DNA of 64,000 nt from Chloroflexota bacterium (GCA_003228115.1 QEVV01000001.1:310001-374000), one strand, 5' to 3'; positions 1 through 7,869 are shown, counted from the stretch's first letter. Numbers and translations are program-made. Notes: generated from the letters alone by a model not told the origin.

Positions 1-172
1 GCGGGGAGTCAATGCCAACGAGTGAGGCATCGAACCGGCGCACCGTGTCCAAAATGTCGTCGTCAGTCCGGGCGAAGCCCATGTCCAAAAAGCGGCCGTT
101 CCCGTCCAGGGCCGCGAAGGTGCTGGCGCGCTTCTCCGAGGCTGTCAGGTCTATGCCGAGAAGCGCCGTCAC
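1..172 (-). CDS. DUF429 family protein, N-terminal part only
   Basis: The gene runs off the left edge; only the first 57 codons are present. They start at a GTG (172-170) six bases after the MeaB stop, with a purine-rich AAGGAA upstream, so it is the next gene of the meaB transcript. The translation opens with LLGIDLTASEKRAS, followed by a small strand-loop-strand and VGIDSP. This is how DUF429 proteins (predicted RNase H-fold enzymes, biochemical role unknown) begin, the Asp of GID being a likely metal ligand. I infer the family from this N-terminus only; nothing can be said about its C-terminal part. Confidence 0.6.
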   Translation of the reverse strand, partial: MTALLGIDLTASEKRASTFAALDGNGRFLDMGFARTDDDILDTVRRFDASLVGIDSP

Positions 173-178
173 TGACCG

Positions 179-1159
179 CTATTCCTTCTTCTCAACCAGG
201 GACAGCCAGTGCCTAAGGAGGGTGCCGCTTCGGAGGACATCAATGGCGGCGCTGTGCGGGTCGGTGGCGCCCTCTTCGATTTTCTTCATGAGGTCGCCAA
301 GTTCGCCGTCCGACTTCACAAGGGCGGACAGCCGGTCCCCGACCCACTCCTCGACGGTCTGAAAGAACTCGTGGCGTTGGCGTTCGCGCCTGCGTTCCGC
401 CAGGATCGAGTTCTTCTCCATCGCCGTCCTATGCTCCTGAATGGTGTCCCACAGCTTTTCGACGCCTTCGCCCTTGGTTGCCTGCGTCGGCACCACGGGA
501 ACGCGCCACCAGTCAAGTTTGTTGCTGAAGGTTAGGGTATTTCGCAGTGTCGCCACCATGCGGCCGGAACCCTCTCGGTCCGCCTTGTTCACAGCAAAGA
601 CATCGGCTATCTCCATGAGACCGGCTTTGAGGGTCTGAACAGCGTCGCCTGCCTCAGGCACGAGTACCACGACGACGCTGTCGGCGATCTTCATCACGTC
701 AACCTCGGTCTGCCCCACCCCCACCGTCTCCACCAAAACGATGTCTTTGCCTGAGGCGTCCAGCACCCTAACGGCCCTCGACGCTACCCGGGGAAGCCCG
801 CCCAGGCTCCCTCTTGTTGCCATGCTGCGGATGAAGACCTGCGGGTCTAGGTAGTGCTGCTGCATGCGAATGCGGTCACCAAGCACAGCGCCGCCGGTGA
901 AGGGGCTCGTGGGGTCAACAGCTAGCACGGCGATGGTGAGGCCCTTCGCCCGCACAAGGCTCGTAATCTTGTCGACCAAGGTGCTCTTACCGGCGCCAGG
1001 CGGGCCGGTAATGCCGATGACCTGAGCGTTGCCTGTGTAGGGGTGAATAGCCTCCATCAGCTCGGTTACCTGGTCGCCATTGCGTTCCACCACGCTCAGA
1101 AGGCGGGCAAGGGCGCGGCGGTCTCCGGCGCGCATTTGTTCAACGAGTTCACGAACCAC
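179..1159 (-). CDS. meaB: Methylmalonyl-CoA mutase-associated GTPase MeaB (ArgK family)
   Basis: G3E-type P-loop GTPase that guards and reloads the adenosylcobalamin cofactor of methylmalonyl-CoA mutase in the cytoplasm. Visible motifs are Walker A GPPGAGKS (residues 52-59), the family loop DPTSPFTGGAVLGDRIRM, the switch region ETVGVGQTEVD and the guanine-specificity motif NKAD, followed by the helical C-terminal dimerisation arm. I start it at GTG 1159 because GGAG lies seven bases upstream; the frame is open to 1228 but the extra residues (Arg/Pro/Ala-rich) do not look like the family. Length 326 aa is normal. The mutase subunits are not in the window and the next gene encodes a DUF429 protein, so the mutase must lie elsewhere or further left. 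Confidence 0.93.
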   Translation of the reverse strand: MVRELVEQMRAGDRRALARLLSVVERNGDQVTELMEAIHPYTGNAQVIGITGPPGAGKSTLVDKITSLVRAKGLTIAVLAVDPTSPFTGGAVLGDRIRMQQHYLDPQVFIRSMATRGSLGGLPRVASRAVRVLDASGKDIVLVETVGVGQTEVDVMKIADSVVVVLVPEAGDAVQTLKAGLMEIADVFAVNKADREGSGRMVATLRNTLTFSNKLDWWRVPVVPTQATKGEGVEKLWDTIQEHRTAMEKNSILAERRRERQRHEFFQTVEEWVGDRLSALVKSDGELGDLMKKIEEGATDPHSAAIDVLRSGTLLRHWLSLVEKKE

Positions 1160-1252
1160 GAATGTTCTCCGAAAATGGGCTCCCGGAATGGTAGCACAGG
1201 CAGAGACAGGGCGAGCAGTGCCCCCCATTTACTTTGTTATTCCACCCTCTCT

Positions 1253-1386
1253 TTGTCATTCTGAGCAGAGCAAAGAATCTTGTTAGCTAAGGAACGACTT
1301 CTGGAGTGACACTGCACGATCTCACCACAGTCGTCCCTCCAAAACGAACAAGATTCCTCCGTCGCCAAGCTCCTTCGGAATGACAA
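1253..1386. repeat. Spacer palindrome, GTCATTC...GAATGAC family
   Basis: The spacer between meaB and the ketopantoate reductase gene holds an imperfect inverted repeat: TTGTCATTC (1253-1261) pairs with GAATGACAA (1378-1386), and GAATCTTGTT (1275-1284) pairs exactly with AACAAGATTC (1347-1356). The unit looks like a small non-autonomous interspersed element. Degenerate relatives of one arm are seen near 17370-17405 and 43468-43505. No open frame of interest lies inside. Confidence 0.6.
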
Positions 1387-1416
1387 TGGCGGGCAGTGGA
1401 CAATACGAGGCCGGTT

Positions 1417-2385
1417 CTACCCAGCTAGCGCCCTCAGATGAGCAGGCCGCAGACACCCCGTAACAGCAAGATTGGCGGGTGTAGGCACGCCAACCTCTCG
1501 CCCTAGGCGGACGATGGCGCCGTTCAGCGCATCGATCTCAGTGGGCCGCCCCGCTTCCAAGTCTCGCAACATAGATGGTTTGAGCTGGGCGGGCATGGAC
1601 TCTGCGAAAGCCATGATGACATCCACCACCGAGCCTTCACCTTTGAGGCCCATGAAGCGAGGGATGTTCAGGGATGTGTCCAGAATGATGCCCTTTGCCC
1701 TCGCCACCTGCTCCACCTCTTGAAGCACGGTAACGAACAGGTCATTGCTCTCAGCGCAGGCCATGACCTCACCAAGGGTCGAGCGCGAGGACGCCAACAC
1801 CGACCCCAATGCACAGATGAACATACATTTGAACCAGGCGTCGCCGGCGATGGCCGCGGTTGGTTCCACCGTCCAGCCAGCTTCCTTCAATGTGGCCGCC
1901 AAGGCTGAGACTCGCTCTGTTCCGTTGCCCTCGAACTCGCCCAAGGCCACGCCGGTTCGAGGCATGCGCTCCACAATAAGACCCGGCTCTTGCACGAACG
2001 ACTCGATAAGAGTGGGAGCCACAAGCACGTGTTCAGCGCCAATGGCCGCCGCCAGTTCGCTGCCGCTCTCCACGCCGTTCTGCATCGTCAGAACAGCCGT
2101 GTTTGAGCCGATCAGCGGCCTAATGGCAGGTATGGCCTGTGCGTTGTGGTACGTCTTGACAGTGAACAGGACAAGGTCGACTTCTCCGACCTCGGCAGGA
2201 TCATCGGTCGCTTGGCCTGTAGCTACAAAGTCGCCGGAAATGACGCTCTCAATGCGGAGCCCCTGCTCTTGAATAGCCTTGAGGTGGGCGCCTCGGGCAA
2301 TGAACGCTACTTCGTGACCGGCCCTAGCAAGCAAGCCGCCAAAGTAACCCCCCATGCCTCCCGTGCCCATAACTGCGACGCGCAT
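1417..2385 (-). CDS. Ketopantoate reductase family protein (PanE/ApbA-like)
   Basis: NADPH-dependent 2-dehydropantoate 2-reductase family, 322 aa. The N-terminal Rossmann fold is clear: MRVAVMGTGGMGGYFGG, with the GxGxxG loop at residues 7-12 and an acidic/Arg region after strand 2. The family segments TMQNGVES and the helical C-terminal domain with KPSMLRDLEAGRPTEIDALNG, which carries the conserved Lys and the substrate-binding SMLRD-type stretch, are present. The start ATG at 2385 has GGGAGGAG nine bases upstream. A true role in pantothenate synthesis is possible, but no other pan gene is near and the family contains many paralogues acting on other 2-keto acids, so I give no gene symbol. 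Confidence 0.85.
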   Translation of the reverse strand: MRVAVMGTGGMGGYFGGLLARAGHEVAFIARGAHLKAIQEQGLRIESVISGDFVATGQATDDPAEVGEVDLVLFTVKTYHNAQAIPAIRPLIGSNTAVLTMQNGVESGSELAAAIGAEHVLVAPTLIESFVQEPGLIVERMPRTGVALGEFEGNGTERVSALAATLKEAGWTVEPTAAIAGDAWFKCMFICALGSVLASSRSTLGEVMACAESNDLFVTVLQEVEQVARAKGIILDTSLNIPRFMGLKGEGSVVDVIMAFAESMPAQLKPSMLRDLEAGRPTEIDALNGAIVRLGREVGVPTPANLAVTGCLRPAHLRALAG

Positions 2386-2469
2386 TATGTTGTCTCCTCC
2401 CAGAGAATCAGAAGGGGGAACGCGAACGTTCCCCCTTCAACTTACTTCAGTGACCTAACCCAAACGCCA

Positions 2470-3138
2470 CTAGGACTTTGGGTGCATCGGGCGGACAAGG
2501 AGCCGCAACGTCACTTGTCCCAGGTCGTTCGTGTGGCCCATCTCCTCCCACTTGGTCCGCTGACTCCTAACGCCGTTGGAGGCCTCAACAGCATCCAGGT
2601 CGGTCTCATATACGTTAAGGTACTTGCCGAAGAAGCCACCTGGATTGTCATTCTCGTAGCGGTAGGCACTGTGGAAGAACCCGCTTTCGAAGATGTCCGG
2701 GATGTGGACATTGCTGTACCAATCGCTGAACTCGACTTCGCTGGCCGGGTCCTTGCAGTTCTGAGAGTTGATTAAAAGACCCTTCACCGACTTCCCTGCA
2801 GCAGCCGTCGATGTGGACCCGATGCGGGGCATGATGCGCCACTCCGTAATCGACAAGTCGCCCATCCTGCCTGCATCTACCAGACTGGCCCGCAAGGTCG
2901 CAAAGGACTTGCGCGCCTCTTCAACGTCCTCAACGTAGATCTCGTAAATGTTCACGTACTTGGGTTGATCAGGCTGGGGGTCGACATTAACAAATCGCGT
3001 CGCATTGGTGAGGAGCCCCGTGCTCTGAAGATCCGGGAAATGCGTCCCATCGATCCACTTGTTCAGTTCATCTTCACGGTCTGGATAACGAGGCCTTGCT
3101 AGGGCCATGAGTATTGCATTGGGAAAGCGGCCTTCCAT
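2470..3138 (-). CDS. Tandem barrel paralogue 1 (two EthD-like alpha/beta-barrel repeats)
   Basis: First (most downstream) of five adjacent paralogues; 222 aa. The start ATG at 3138 follows GGAGGAACCACC; the frame is open further upstream but the MEGRFPN start is shared by the paralogues. The protein is an internal duplication: residues about 5-75 and 125-200 both read hydrophobic strand, acidic stretch, W-x(4-5)-H-x-PD, Gly, strand with (K)Y-(V/L)-N-(I/V)-YE, then a helix. This is the pattern of ferredoxin-like dimeric alpha/beta-barrel proteins such as EthD and ABM. Repeat 1 has lost the NCKDP motif found in repeat 2 and in the paralogues (it reads ARPRYPD). No catalytic residue set is recognisable beyond the conserved His of H-x-PD. 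Function unknown; such folds often assist or catalyse oxidations of small aromatic or polyketide substrates. Confidence 0.75.
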   Translation of the reverse strand: MEGRFPNAILMALARPRYPDREDELNKWIDGTHFPDLQSTGLLTNATRFVNVDPQPDQPKYVNIYEIYVEDVEEARKSFATLRASLVDAGRMGDLSITEWRIMPRIGSTSTAAAGKSVKGLLINSQNCKDPASEVEFSDWYSNVHIPDIFESGFFHSAYRYENDNPGGFFGKYLNVYETDLDAVEASNGVRSQRTKWEEMGHTNDLGQVTLRLLVRPMHPKS

Positions 3139-3225
3139 GGTGGTTCCTCCTTTGTTCGTTCTCCATCCCGGAGCTAGAGGGAGGGAGGAACTATCGCCAT
3201 ACCCGATACCGACTATGCACCCCTC

Positions 3226-3270
3226 GAACCTCACCCCCTCTCCCTACCCTCTCCCTCAAGGGAGAGGTTC
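3226..3270. repeat. CCTCTCCC hairpin repeat (spacer element)
   Basis: In the spacer between paralogues 1 and 2 there is a C/T-rich tract ending in a perfect hairpin, CCTCTCCC (3248-3255), loop TCAA, GGGAGAGG (3260-3267), preceded by CACCCCCTCTCCCTA. The same unit in the opposite orientation occurs inside the T-box leader at 8036-8070, so this is an interspersed family and not a gene-specific terminator. Confidence 0.65.
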
Positions 3271-3298
3271 TGCGCCTCAGCTATCTGAGAGCAGTGCC

Positions 3299-4003
3299 TT
3301 AGGACTTGGGGTACACCGGCCGGAAGAGCGCTCTCAGCTTGATCTCGCCCATGTCGTTGGTGTGGCCTGTGGCCTCCCATTTGGCCCTCTCCCCCCGAAT
3401 GCCGTTTGAAGCTTCAATGGGGTCAAGGTCAGTCTCATAGATATTGATATATTTCCCAAGGACACCCGCTACAGGATCGGCCATAGCGAAAACCGTGCCC
3501 GGCTCGGACTCGTAGCGATATGCGCTATGGAAGAACCCGCTGGCGAATATGTCAGGGATGTGGACGTTGCTGTACCAATCGCTGAAGGCGGCCTCATTGG
3601 CCGGGTCTTTGCAGTCCTGCGAGTTGACCAGGAGCCCGCGCACCGGCTTGCGCGCCGTAGCCGTACTTTTCGATCCAATGCTGGGGAAGATGCCCCAGGC
3701 CACGGACTCGGCCATGCCCTTCATGGCATCCATGCGTCCCGCGGCCAGAAGGCTGGCTCTCAGTTCAGCAAAGGCCTTGCGAGCCTCGGCCACATCGAAA
3801 TCGGTCTCGTAGACGTTCAAATATTGCGGCTGGCCTGGCTGAAGGTCAGCGTTGACGAAGCGTTGAGCATTCGTCAACATGCCGCTCTGTTGAAGGTCGG
3901 GCAGATGAACCTCGTCGCAAAAACGGTCGAACTCATCTATCCGGCTGGAATCGATACAATTCACAAAGGCTAGCAGCACTGCGTTGGGAAACCGTCCGTC
4001 CAT
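3299..4003 (-). CDS. Tandem barrel paralogue 2 (two EthD-like alpha/beta-barrel repeats)
   Basis: Second of the five paralogues, 234 aa, starting at ATG 4003 behind AGGAGG. Both repeats carry the signature: repeat 1 VNCIDSSRIDEF...HLPDLQQSG and repeat 2 SQDCKDPANEAAF...HIPDIFASGFFHSAYRY. It is the longest of the set because a loop of about ten residues (GTVFAMADPVAG) is inserted in repeat 2 between the last two strands, exactly where the others have only NPG or NPS. The second half is nearly the same as that of paralogue 1, so these two probably arose from the most recent duplication. No signal peptide or membrane segment. Function unknown. Confidence 0.75.
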   Translation of the reverse strand: MDGRFPNAVLLAFVNCIDSSRIDEFDRFCDEVHLPDLQQSGMLTNAQRFVNADLQPGQPQYLNVYETDFDVAEARKAFAELRASLLAAGRMDAMKGMAESVAWGIFPSIGSKSTATARKPVRGLLVNSQDCKDPANEAAFSDWYSNVHIPDIFASGFFHSAYRYESEPGTVFAMADPVAGVLGKYINIYETDLDPIEASNGIRGERAKWEATGHTNDMGEIKLRALFRPVYPKS

Positions 4004-4054
4004 AGTAATCCTCCTTTCTTTCGATCGTGACTTGCCAAAACGACTGGACGCCTC

Positions 4055-4075
4055 GGGCGGGTCACAGACCCGCCC
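4055..4075. repeat. GGGCGGGT hairpin
   Basis: Perfect 8-bp stem GGGCGGGT (4055-4062) and ACCCGCCC (4068-4075) with loop CACAG, immediately next to the stop of paralogue 3. It has no T run on the minus strand, so it fits a spacer repeat or an mRNA 3'-end protecting hairpin better than a canonical terminator. Confidence 0.45.
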
Positions 4076-4741
4076 CTACGGGTGCACTGGTCGAACGACT
4101 GCGCGGAACTTGATCTCCAGCAGGTCGTTCATGTGCCCCAGGGCCTCCCACTTGCTCCGCTCTCCTCGAAGGCCCTCGGATGCTTCGGCGGGGTCCAGAT
4201 GGGTCTCATAGACGTTGATGAACTTGCCCAGCACGTCGCCCGGCTCGTCGTTCTGGTAGCGGTAGACGGTGTGGTAGAGGCCGCTCCCCAGCACATCAGG
4301 GACATGGATGTTGCTGTACCAGTCGCTAAACTCCTGGTCCCGCGCCGTGTCCTTCGAGTTCTGCGAGTTGATGAGCAGGCCCTTTACACCCTTTGACGCT
4401 TCCCCTGTGGAAGTCGAATAGATGCCCTGGAAGATTCCCCAGGCCACCATGTCGCCGAGGTCGGTCATCCGGTCAGAAGCAAAGACCTTGGCCCTCAGCG
4501 CAGCGAAGTCTTCGCGCGCCTTCGCCATGTCTTCGGCAAAGGTCTCATAAATAGCCACATACTTGGGTTGGCCTGTCTGCGGGTCGGTACTGACGAAGCG
4601 CTGAGCGTTGGAAAGAAGTCCTGTGCTCTGTAGGTCAGGCAGGTGATACTCGTCGTACCACTTGTTGAACTCCTCTTCCCGAGACGGATCGTTGCAGTTC
4701 GTCAGCGCCAACAGAATACCGGTCGGTATGCGTCCTTCCAT
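4076..4741 (-). CDS. Tandem barrel paralogue 3 (two EthD-like alpha/beta-barrel repeats)
   Basis: Third paralogue, 221 aa, ATG at 4741 behind GGAGGGG. Repeat 1 reads LTNCNDPSREEEFNKW...HLPDLQSTG and repeat 2 INSQNSKDTARDQEFSDW...HVPDVLGSG; the second Cys-Lys-Asp-Pro motif is changed to NSKDT, so the Cys is not essential. The linker between repeats contains the shared IxSTSTGEASKGVKGLL. All five genes keep MxGRxPxG at the start and a basic RxVxRPVHP-like end. Spacing to its neighbours is 70-85 bases, compatible with one transcript in which each gene has its own strong ribosome-binding site. Confidence 0.75.
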   Translation of the reverse strand: MEGRIPTGILLALTNCNDPSREEEFNKWYDEYHLPDLQSTGLLSNAQRFVSTDPQTGQPKYVAIYETFAEDMAKAREDFAALRAKVFASDRMTDLGDMVAWGIFQGIYSTSTGEASKGVKGLLINSQNSKDTARDQEFSDWYSNIHVPDVLGSGLYHTVYRYQNDEPGDVLGKFINVYETHLDPAEASEGLRGERSKWEALGHMNDLLEIKFRAVVRPVHP

Positions 4742-4825
4742 ATTGTTCCCCTCCAGAGGTTGTCCTTGTGTGGCCTACCTGCGCCAGTGATTGCTTTGCC
4801 CTTCTCGTCGACCAGATGTTCCGGC

Positions 4826-5485
4826 CTATAGCCGCTTGAAAACGAGCCGGGTCTTGATCTCCAGCAGGGGTGACCAACGGCCGGCCCTTTCCCACTCATC
4901 CCTCGCCACCGAATTGGCCGCAGCCGCCTCAGCCGGGTCTTTGTCAGTCTCATAGACGGCCAGGTACTTGCCCAGAACCTCACTGGGGTTAGGATTCTCA
5001 AAGCGATAAGCACTATGAAAAAGCCCCAGCCCCAGAATGTCCGGTATGTGGATTTCGTTGTACCAGCGGTTGAACTCATCCTCTTTGGTAGCATCACTGC
5101 AATCAGTCGACACCAGGAGCAACCCGGTCACTGGTTTGCCTTTGGCAGCGCTGGACCCTGAGCCAATGCGACGGTGAATACCCCCACCCACCATCTCGGT
5201 GAGGTCGCTGGAGCGTCCCGCCTCGCGCAAGCCACCGATCAGCGTGGTTAAGGATGTGCGGGCCTCCGCCAAATCCTCGGCATCGGTCTCATAAAAGGCG
5301 AGATACTTCGCCTCGCCGGGCTTGGACTCCACGTTCTCAAAGCGGGCCGCATCCTTGAACAGGCCGGTGCTCACGATATCGGGAAGGTGGGTCTCCGAGT
5401 ACCACTTGTTGAACTCGCCCTCGCGTGCGGGGTCCTTGCAGTTCGTCAGGGCAACGAGCACGCCGTTAGAAAAACGCCCTTCCAT
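4826..5485 (-). CDS. Tandem barrel paralogue 4 (two EthD-like alpha/beta-barrel repeats)
   Basis: Fourth paralogue, 219 aa, ATG at 5485 behind GGAGGAG. Repeat 1: LTNCKDPAREGEFNKWYSETHLPDIVSTG; repeat 2 keeps STDCSDATKEDEFNRWYNEIHIPDILGLG (both quoted without gaps are single motifs). It is more divergent in its C-terminal tail, which ends FKRL rather than RPVxP. As in the other copies, a tyrosine-glutamate pair (FYETD, VYETD) closes each repeat. No cofactor motif is visible. The gene lies 84 bases from paralogue 3 and 29 bases from paralogue 5. Confidence 0.75.
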   Translation of the reverse strand: MEGRFSNGVLVALTNCKDPAREGEFNKWYSETHLPDIVSTGLFKDAARFENVESKPGEAKYLAFYETDAEDLAEARTSLTTLIGGLREAGRSSDLTEMVGGGIHRRIGSGSSAAKGKPVTGLLLVSTDCSDATKEDEFNRWYNEIHIPDILGLGLFHSAYRFENPNPSEVLGKYLAVYETDKDPAEAAAANSVARDEWERAGRWSPLLEIKTRLVFKRL

Positions 5486-5514
5486 TGCACTCCTCCGTCG
5501 AGTTGAGCTGCCCC

Positions 5515-6186
5515 TTATAACTGAGGGGTCAATCGATGCAAGATCAGCCTTGTCCTTAGTATCCCTAGGTCATTGCCGTGACCCATAGCGTTCCATTTGG
5601 GCCACATACTGCGGGTGCCCGCCGAAGCGGTTTGGGGATCAAGGTCAGTCTCGTAGATTGCCACGAACTTGCCCAGCCTGTCGCTGGGATTGGGATTCTC
5701 GTAACGGTAGGCACTGTGGTAAAAACCTGATTCCAGAACGTCCGGTTGGTGAACCTCGCCGTGCCAGTGGCTTAGTTCTTCCTCTCTATCGGGGTCTTTG
5801 CAGTCCAGACTAACGAATAAGAGGCTGCGCACAGCCTTCCCGGCCGTAGCGCTTGACGTCGAGCCAATGCTCTTGACCATTGCGGTCAGCAGCGACTCCG
5901 ATAGATCGGTGCTGCGTCCAGCATCCCGAAGCCTTCCTGCCATCTCAGACACGACGCTTCTAGCGGCAACAAGGTCTTCCGCGTCCGTCTCGTAGAGGGC
6001 CAGGTACTTTGGCTGTCCAGGCTCCTGCTCGGCGTTCACGAAGCGAACGCCGTTGCGGAGCGGGCCCTGACTGGTGGCGTCAGGGATATGAACCTCGTCG
6101 TACCAGCGGTTGTATTCCTCTTCTCTTTCCGGGTCCTTACAGTTGCCCATAGCTACAAAGAGCCCATTGGGGAAACGGCCTTCCAT
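5515..6186 (-). CDS. Tandem barrel paralogue 5 (two EthD-like alpha/beta-barrel repeats)
   Basis: Promoter-proximal member of the array, 223 aa, ATG at 6186 behind GGAGGC. Repeat 1: MGNCKDPEREEEYNRW...HIPDATSQG; repeat 2: SLDCKDPDREEELSHWHGEVHQPDVLESG. In repeat 2 the otherwise invariant WY is WH. The stretch YHSAYRYENPNPSDRLGKF is shared with paralogue 4, so 4 and 5 are closer to each other than to 1-3. Because nothing precedes it on the minus strand until the divergent DUF3179 gene, any promoter for the array should lie in 6187-6321, but I see no convincing -35/-10 pair there. Confidence 0.75.
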   Translation of the reverse strand: MEGRFPNGLFVAMGNCKDPEREEEYNRWYDEVHIPDATSQGPLRNGVRFVNAEQEPGQPKYLALYETDAEDLVAARSVVSEMAGRLRDAGRSTDLSESLLTAMVKSIGSTSSATAGKAVRSLLFVSLDCKDPDREEELSHWHGEVHQPDVLESGFYHSAYRYENPNPSDRLGKFVAIYETDLDPQTASAGTRSMWPKWNAMGHGNDLGILRTRLILHRLTPQL

Positions 6187-6321
6187 TTTGCCTCCGTGGC
6201 GATGTCGCGGCCAGTATAGGTTCCCACCATTGGGGGGTCAACGCGAAGTTACCCAGCAAGGCTAGCGCACCTTGCGACTGCCGCGGTACATCCAAGGCGG
6301 TAGAATCAGGCTAGGAGAACC

Positions 6322-7488
6322 ATGTCGTTCAGGCAATCACAAGGCCGAAACCGGAAGTCCCTTGCAGTGGCATTCGCTGTAGTCGCATTGGCCGCGCTTG
6401 TTGCTGCAGCATGTGAAGGGTCTACGCCGGCCCCATTGGCCAGCACGCCGCATCCTTTGCCCTCACCAATGGTCACGACACCTACACCCCCCCCTTCCTC
6501 CAATAACAGTACCGTGTTCTTGGGCAATATTGGCTATAGCGGTATGGGTACGTCTTCCTCCGAGCGGGAGGACGTTAACGTAGGCCTGACAAAGATCTAC
6601 AAACTGCTGGCCAACGACGCCATCGCCCCCATCTACCATCCTAAGTTTGTCCCCGCTTCCGACGCCGACTTCCAGGAAGGGAACTTTGTAATCGGCCTGA
6701 AGATCAATGGCGACGCCCGCGCCTACCCTCTGTCCGTGTTGGTGAGCCGTGAGATGGTTAACGATGTCGTTGGAGGTGTGCCTGTCCTTGTCACCTGGTG
6801 ACCGATCTGTGCTACCGGTCTGGTTCACGACCGGCGGATCGACGGGAAGGAGCACACCTTTGGAAACTATGGCGCCCTGTACAAGAATGCTATGACCTGG
6901 TTTGACCACACCACCGACAGCCTATGGTCCCAACCGACGGGGACCGCCCTGCGCGGCGAGTTCGAGGGCGTCCGCCTGGAGCTTGTGCCATCCATGGTCA
7001 CCCCGTGGGAAGTGTGGGTGGCGGAGCACCCTGACACGCTCATCCTTAAAGGCTGGCGTCCCCACGGCTTTAATCCTTTCCATGATCGGATTGGTCTGCA
7101 AGTGGCGGGGATTGAGCTTGGCGACCATGCCAAGGCCTACCTGCACGAAGCGGTAGCAGCTGAAATAGTGGTCAATGACACCCTCGGGGATATCCCCCTT
7201 GTGCTGATCTCCAACCCAGAAACGGGCTCACTCCGTGCCTTCCTGAGGAGTGCCGCGGGCCAGCCCTTGTCCTTCACTTGGGAAGACGGAAAGTTTGTAG
7301 ACAAAGAAACCGGATCGGCCTGGGACCCCATCAAGGGGCTGGCCCTGGAAGGCCCTTTGCAAGGTGAACTCCTGAAGGAGATCCCGTACGCAACGTTCTT
7401 CGATTGGGCATGGCTGGACTTCTTCCCCGGCACTGATATCTACGGGCTTAAGGAAGGCGACACCCCAGGCCTCCCGGAGCCACCATGA
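6322..7488 (+). CDS. DUF3179 lipoprotein, candidate selenoprotein (in-frame TGA 6799-6801)
   Basis: Read through one TGA this gives 388 aa; stopped there it would be 159 aa. The start ATG 6322 has AGGAG upstream. Residues 1-31 are a lipoprotein signal (hydrophobic stretch ending VAAAC), then a Pro/Thr/Ser linker, then two DUF3179 repeats: one around INGDARAYPLSVLVSREMVNDVVGG, one around HAKAYLHEAVAAEIVVNDTLGD. After the first repeat the family has a TYCPLCGTA-type redox CxxC motif; here the codons read T-W-TGA-P-I-C-A-T-G, so TGA (codon 160) sits at the first Cys and Cys163 is kept. Homology continues at once downstream (FGNYGALYKNA, TDSLWSQPTG). A hairpin suited to SECIS function follows. 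I infer Sec160; a recent nonsense mutation is the alternative. The stop overlaps the next ATG (ATGA). Function of DUF3179 proteins is unknown; likely extracytoplasmic and thiol-redox. Confidence 0.8.
6802..6840 (+). promoter_or_regulatory. Candidate bacterial SECIS hairpin in DUF3179 gene
   Basis: Downstream of the TGA (6799-6801), CCGGTC (6815-6820) pairs perfectly with GACCGG (6829-6834) around an 8-nt apical loop TGGTTCAC. The loop begins 19 nt after the TGA and has G at its second position followed by G-U-U, which meets the known bacterial SECIS constraints (loop about 16-37 nt after UGA, early G, short stable stem). The stem lies inside coding sequence, as bacterial SECIS elements do. 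Confidence 0.6.
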
Positions 7489-7850
7489 CAATAGAGACGA
7501 AAGCCGACCGCGGCGTCAAGAAGGGCCTTTTCATGGGCCTGATCTCGGGGTTTGCGGCCATCACGTGCTGCGTATCGCCGGTGGTGCTCGTTCTAATAGG
7601 CGTAGCCACCGGCGCCGAGGCCATTACCTTGGGCGACACTCTGTACTACACCTACGGATGGGCGTTCCGGGCCTTTGGTCTCTTGATCGCCATCGTGGCG
7701 GTGGTGCTCTACCTTCGCCGACGCCAGGCCTGCAGCCTAAAGGGTGCCCGGCGCCATTGGCGAACCCTGGCAACATTGGTCATCAGCGGTGGGGCAGTCT
7801 ACGCAGGCCTGTTCTGGTTCACCAAATACCTGGGGATATGGTTTGGGTAG
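7485..7850 (+). CDS. MerT-like small membrane protein
   Basis: 121-aa protein whose ATG overlaps the DUF3179 stop (ATGA), so the two are translationally coupled. A short charged N-terminus is followed by a membrane helix containing the vicinal pair TCCVSP, a second helix (FGLLIAIVAVVLYL), a basic cytoplasmic loop with a further Cys (RRRQACSLKG), and a third helix. The CC pair in the first helix and overall layout resemble MerT-type mercuric transporters and related small thiol membrane proteins. No merR, merP or merA is near, so mercury transport is not supported; passing electrons or a metal to the redox DUF3179 lipoprotein is an inference from coupling only. Confidence 0.6.
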   Translation: MTIETKADRGVKKGLFMGLISGFAAITCCVSPVVLVLIGVATGAEAITLGDTLYYTYGWAFRAFGLLIAIVAVVLYLRRRQACSLKGARRHWRTLATLVISGGAVYAGLFWFTKYLGIWFG

Positions 7851-7869
7851 GCTGCGGCCGCCCCTCGCG

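Noticed and set aside
179-1228. MeaB starting at 1228
   Set aside because: The first 23 residues are not family-like, and GTG 1159 has a Shine-Dalgarno sequence.
6799-6801. TGA as a pseudogene stop in DUF3179
   Set aside because: The rest of the gene is intact, coupled to a downstream gene, and the stop is at a Cys column with a SECIS-like hairpin. Not fully excluded without homologue data.
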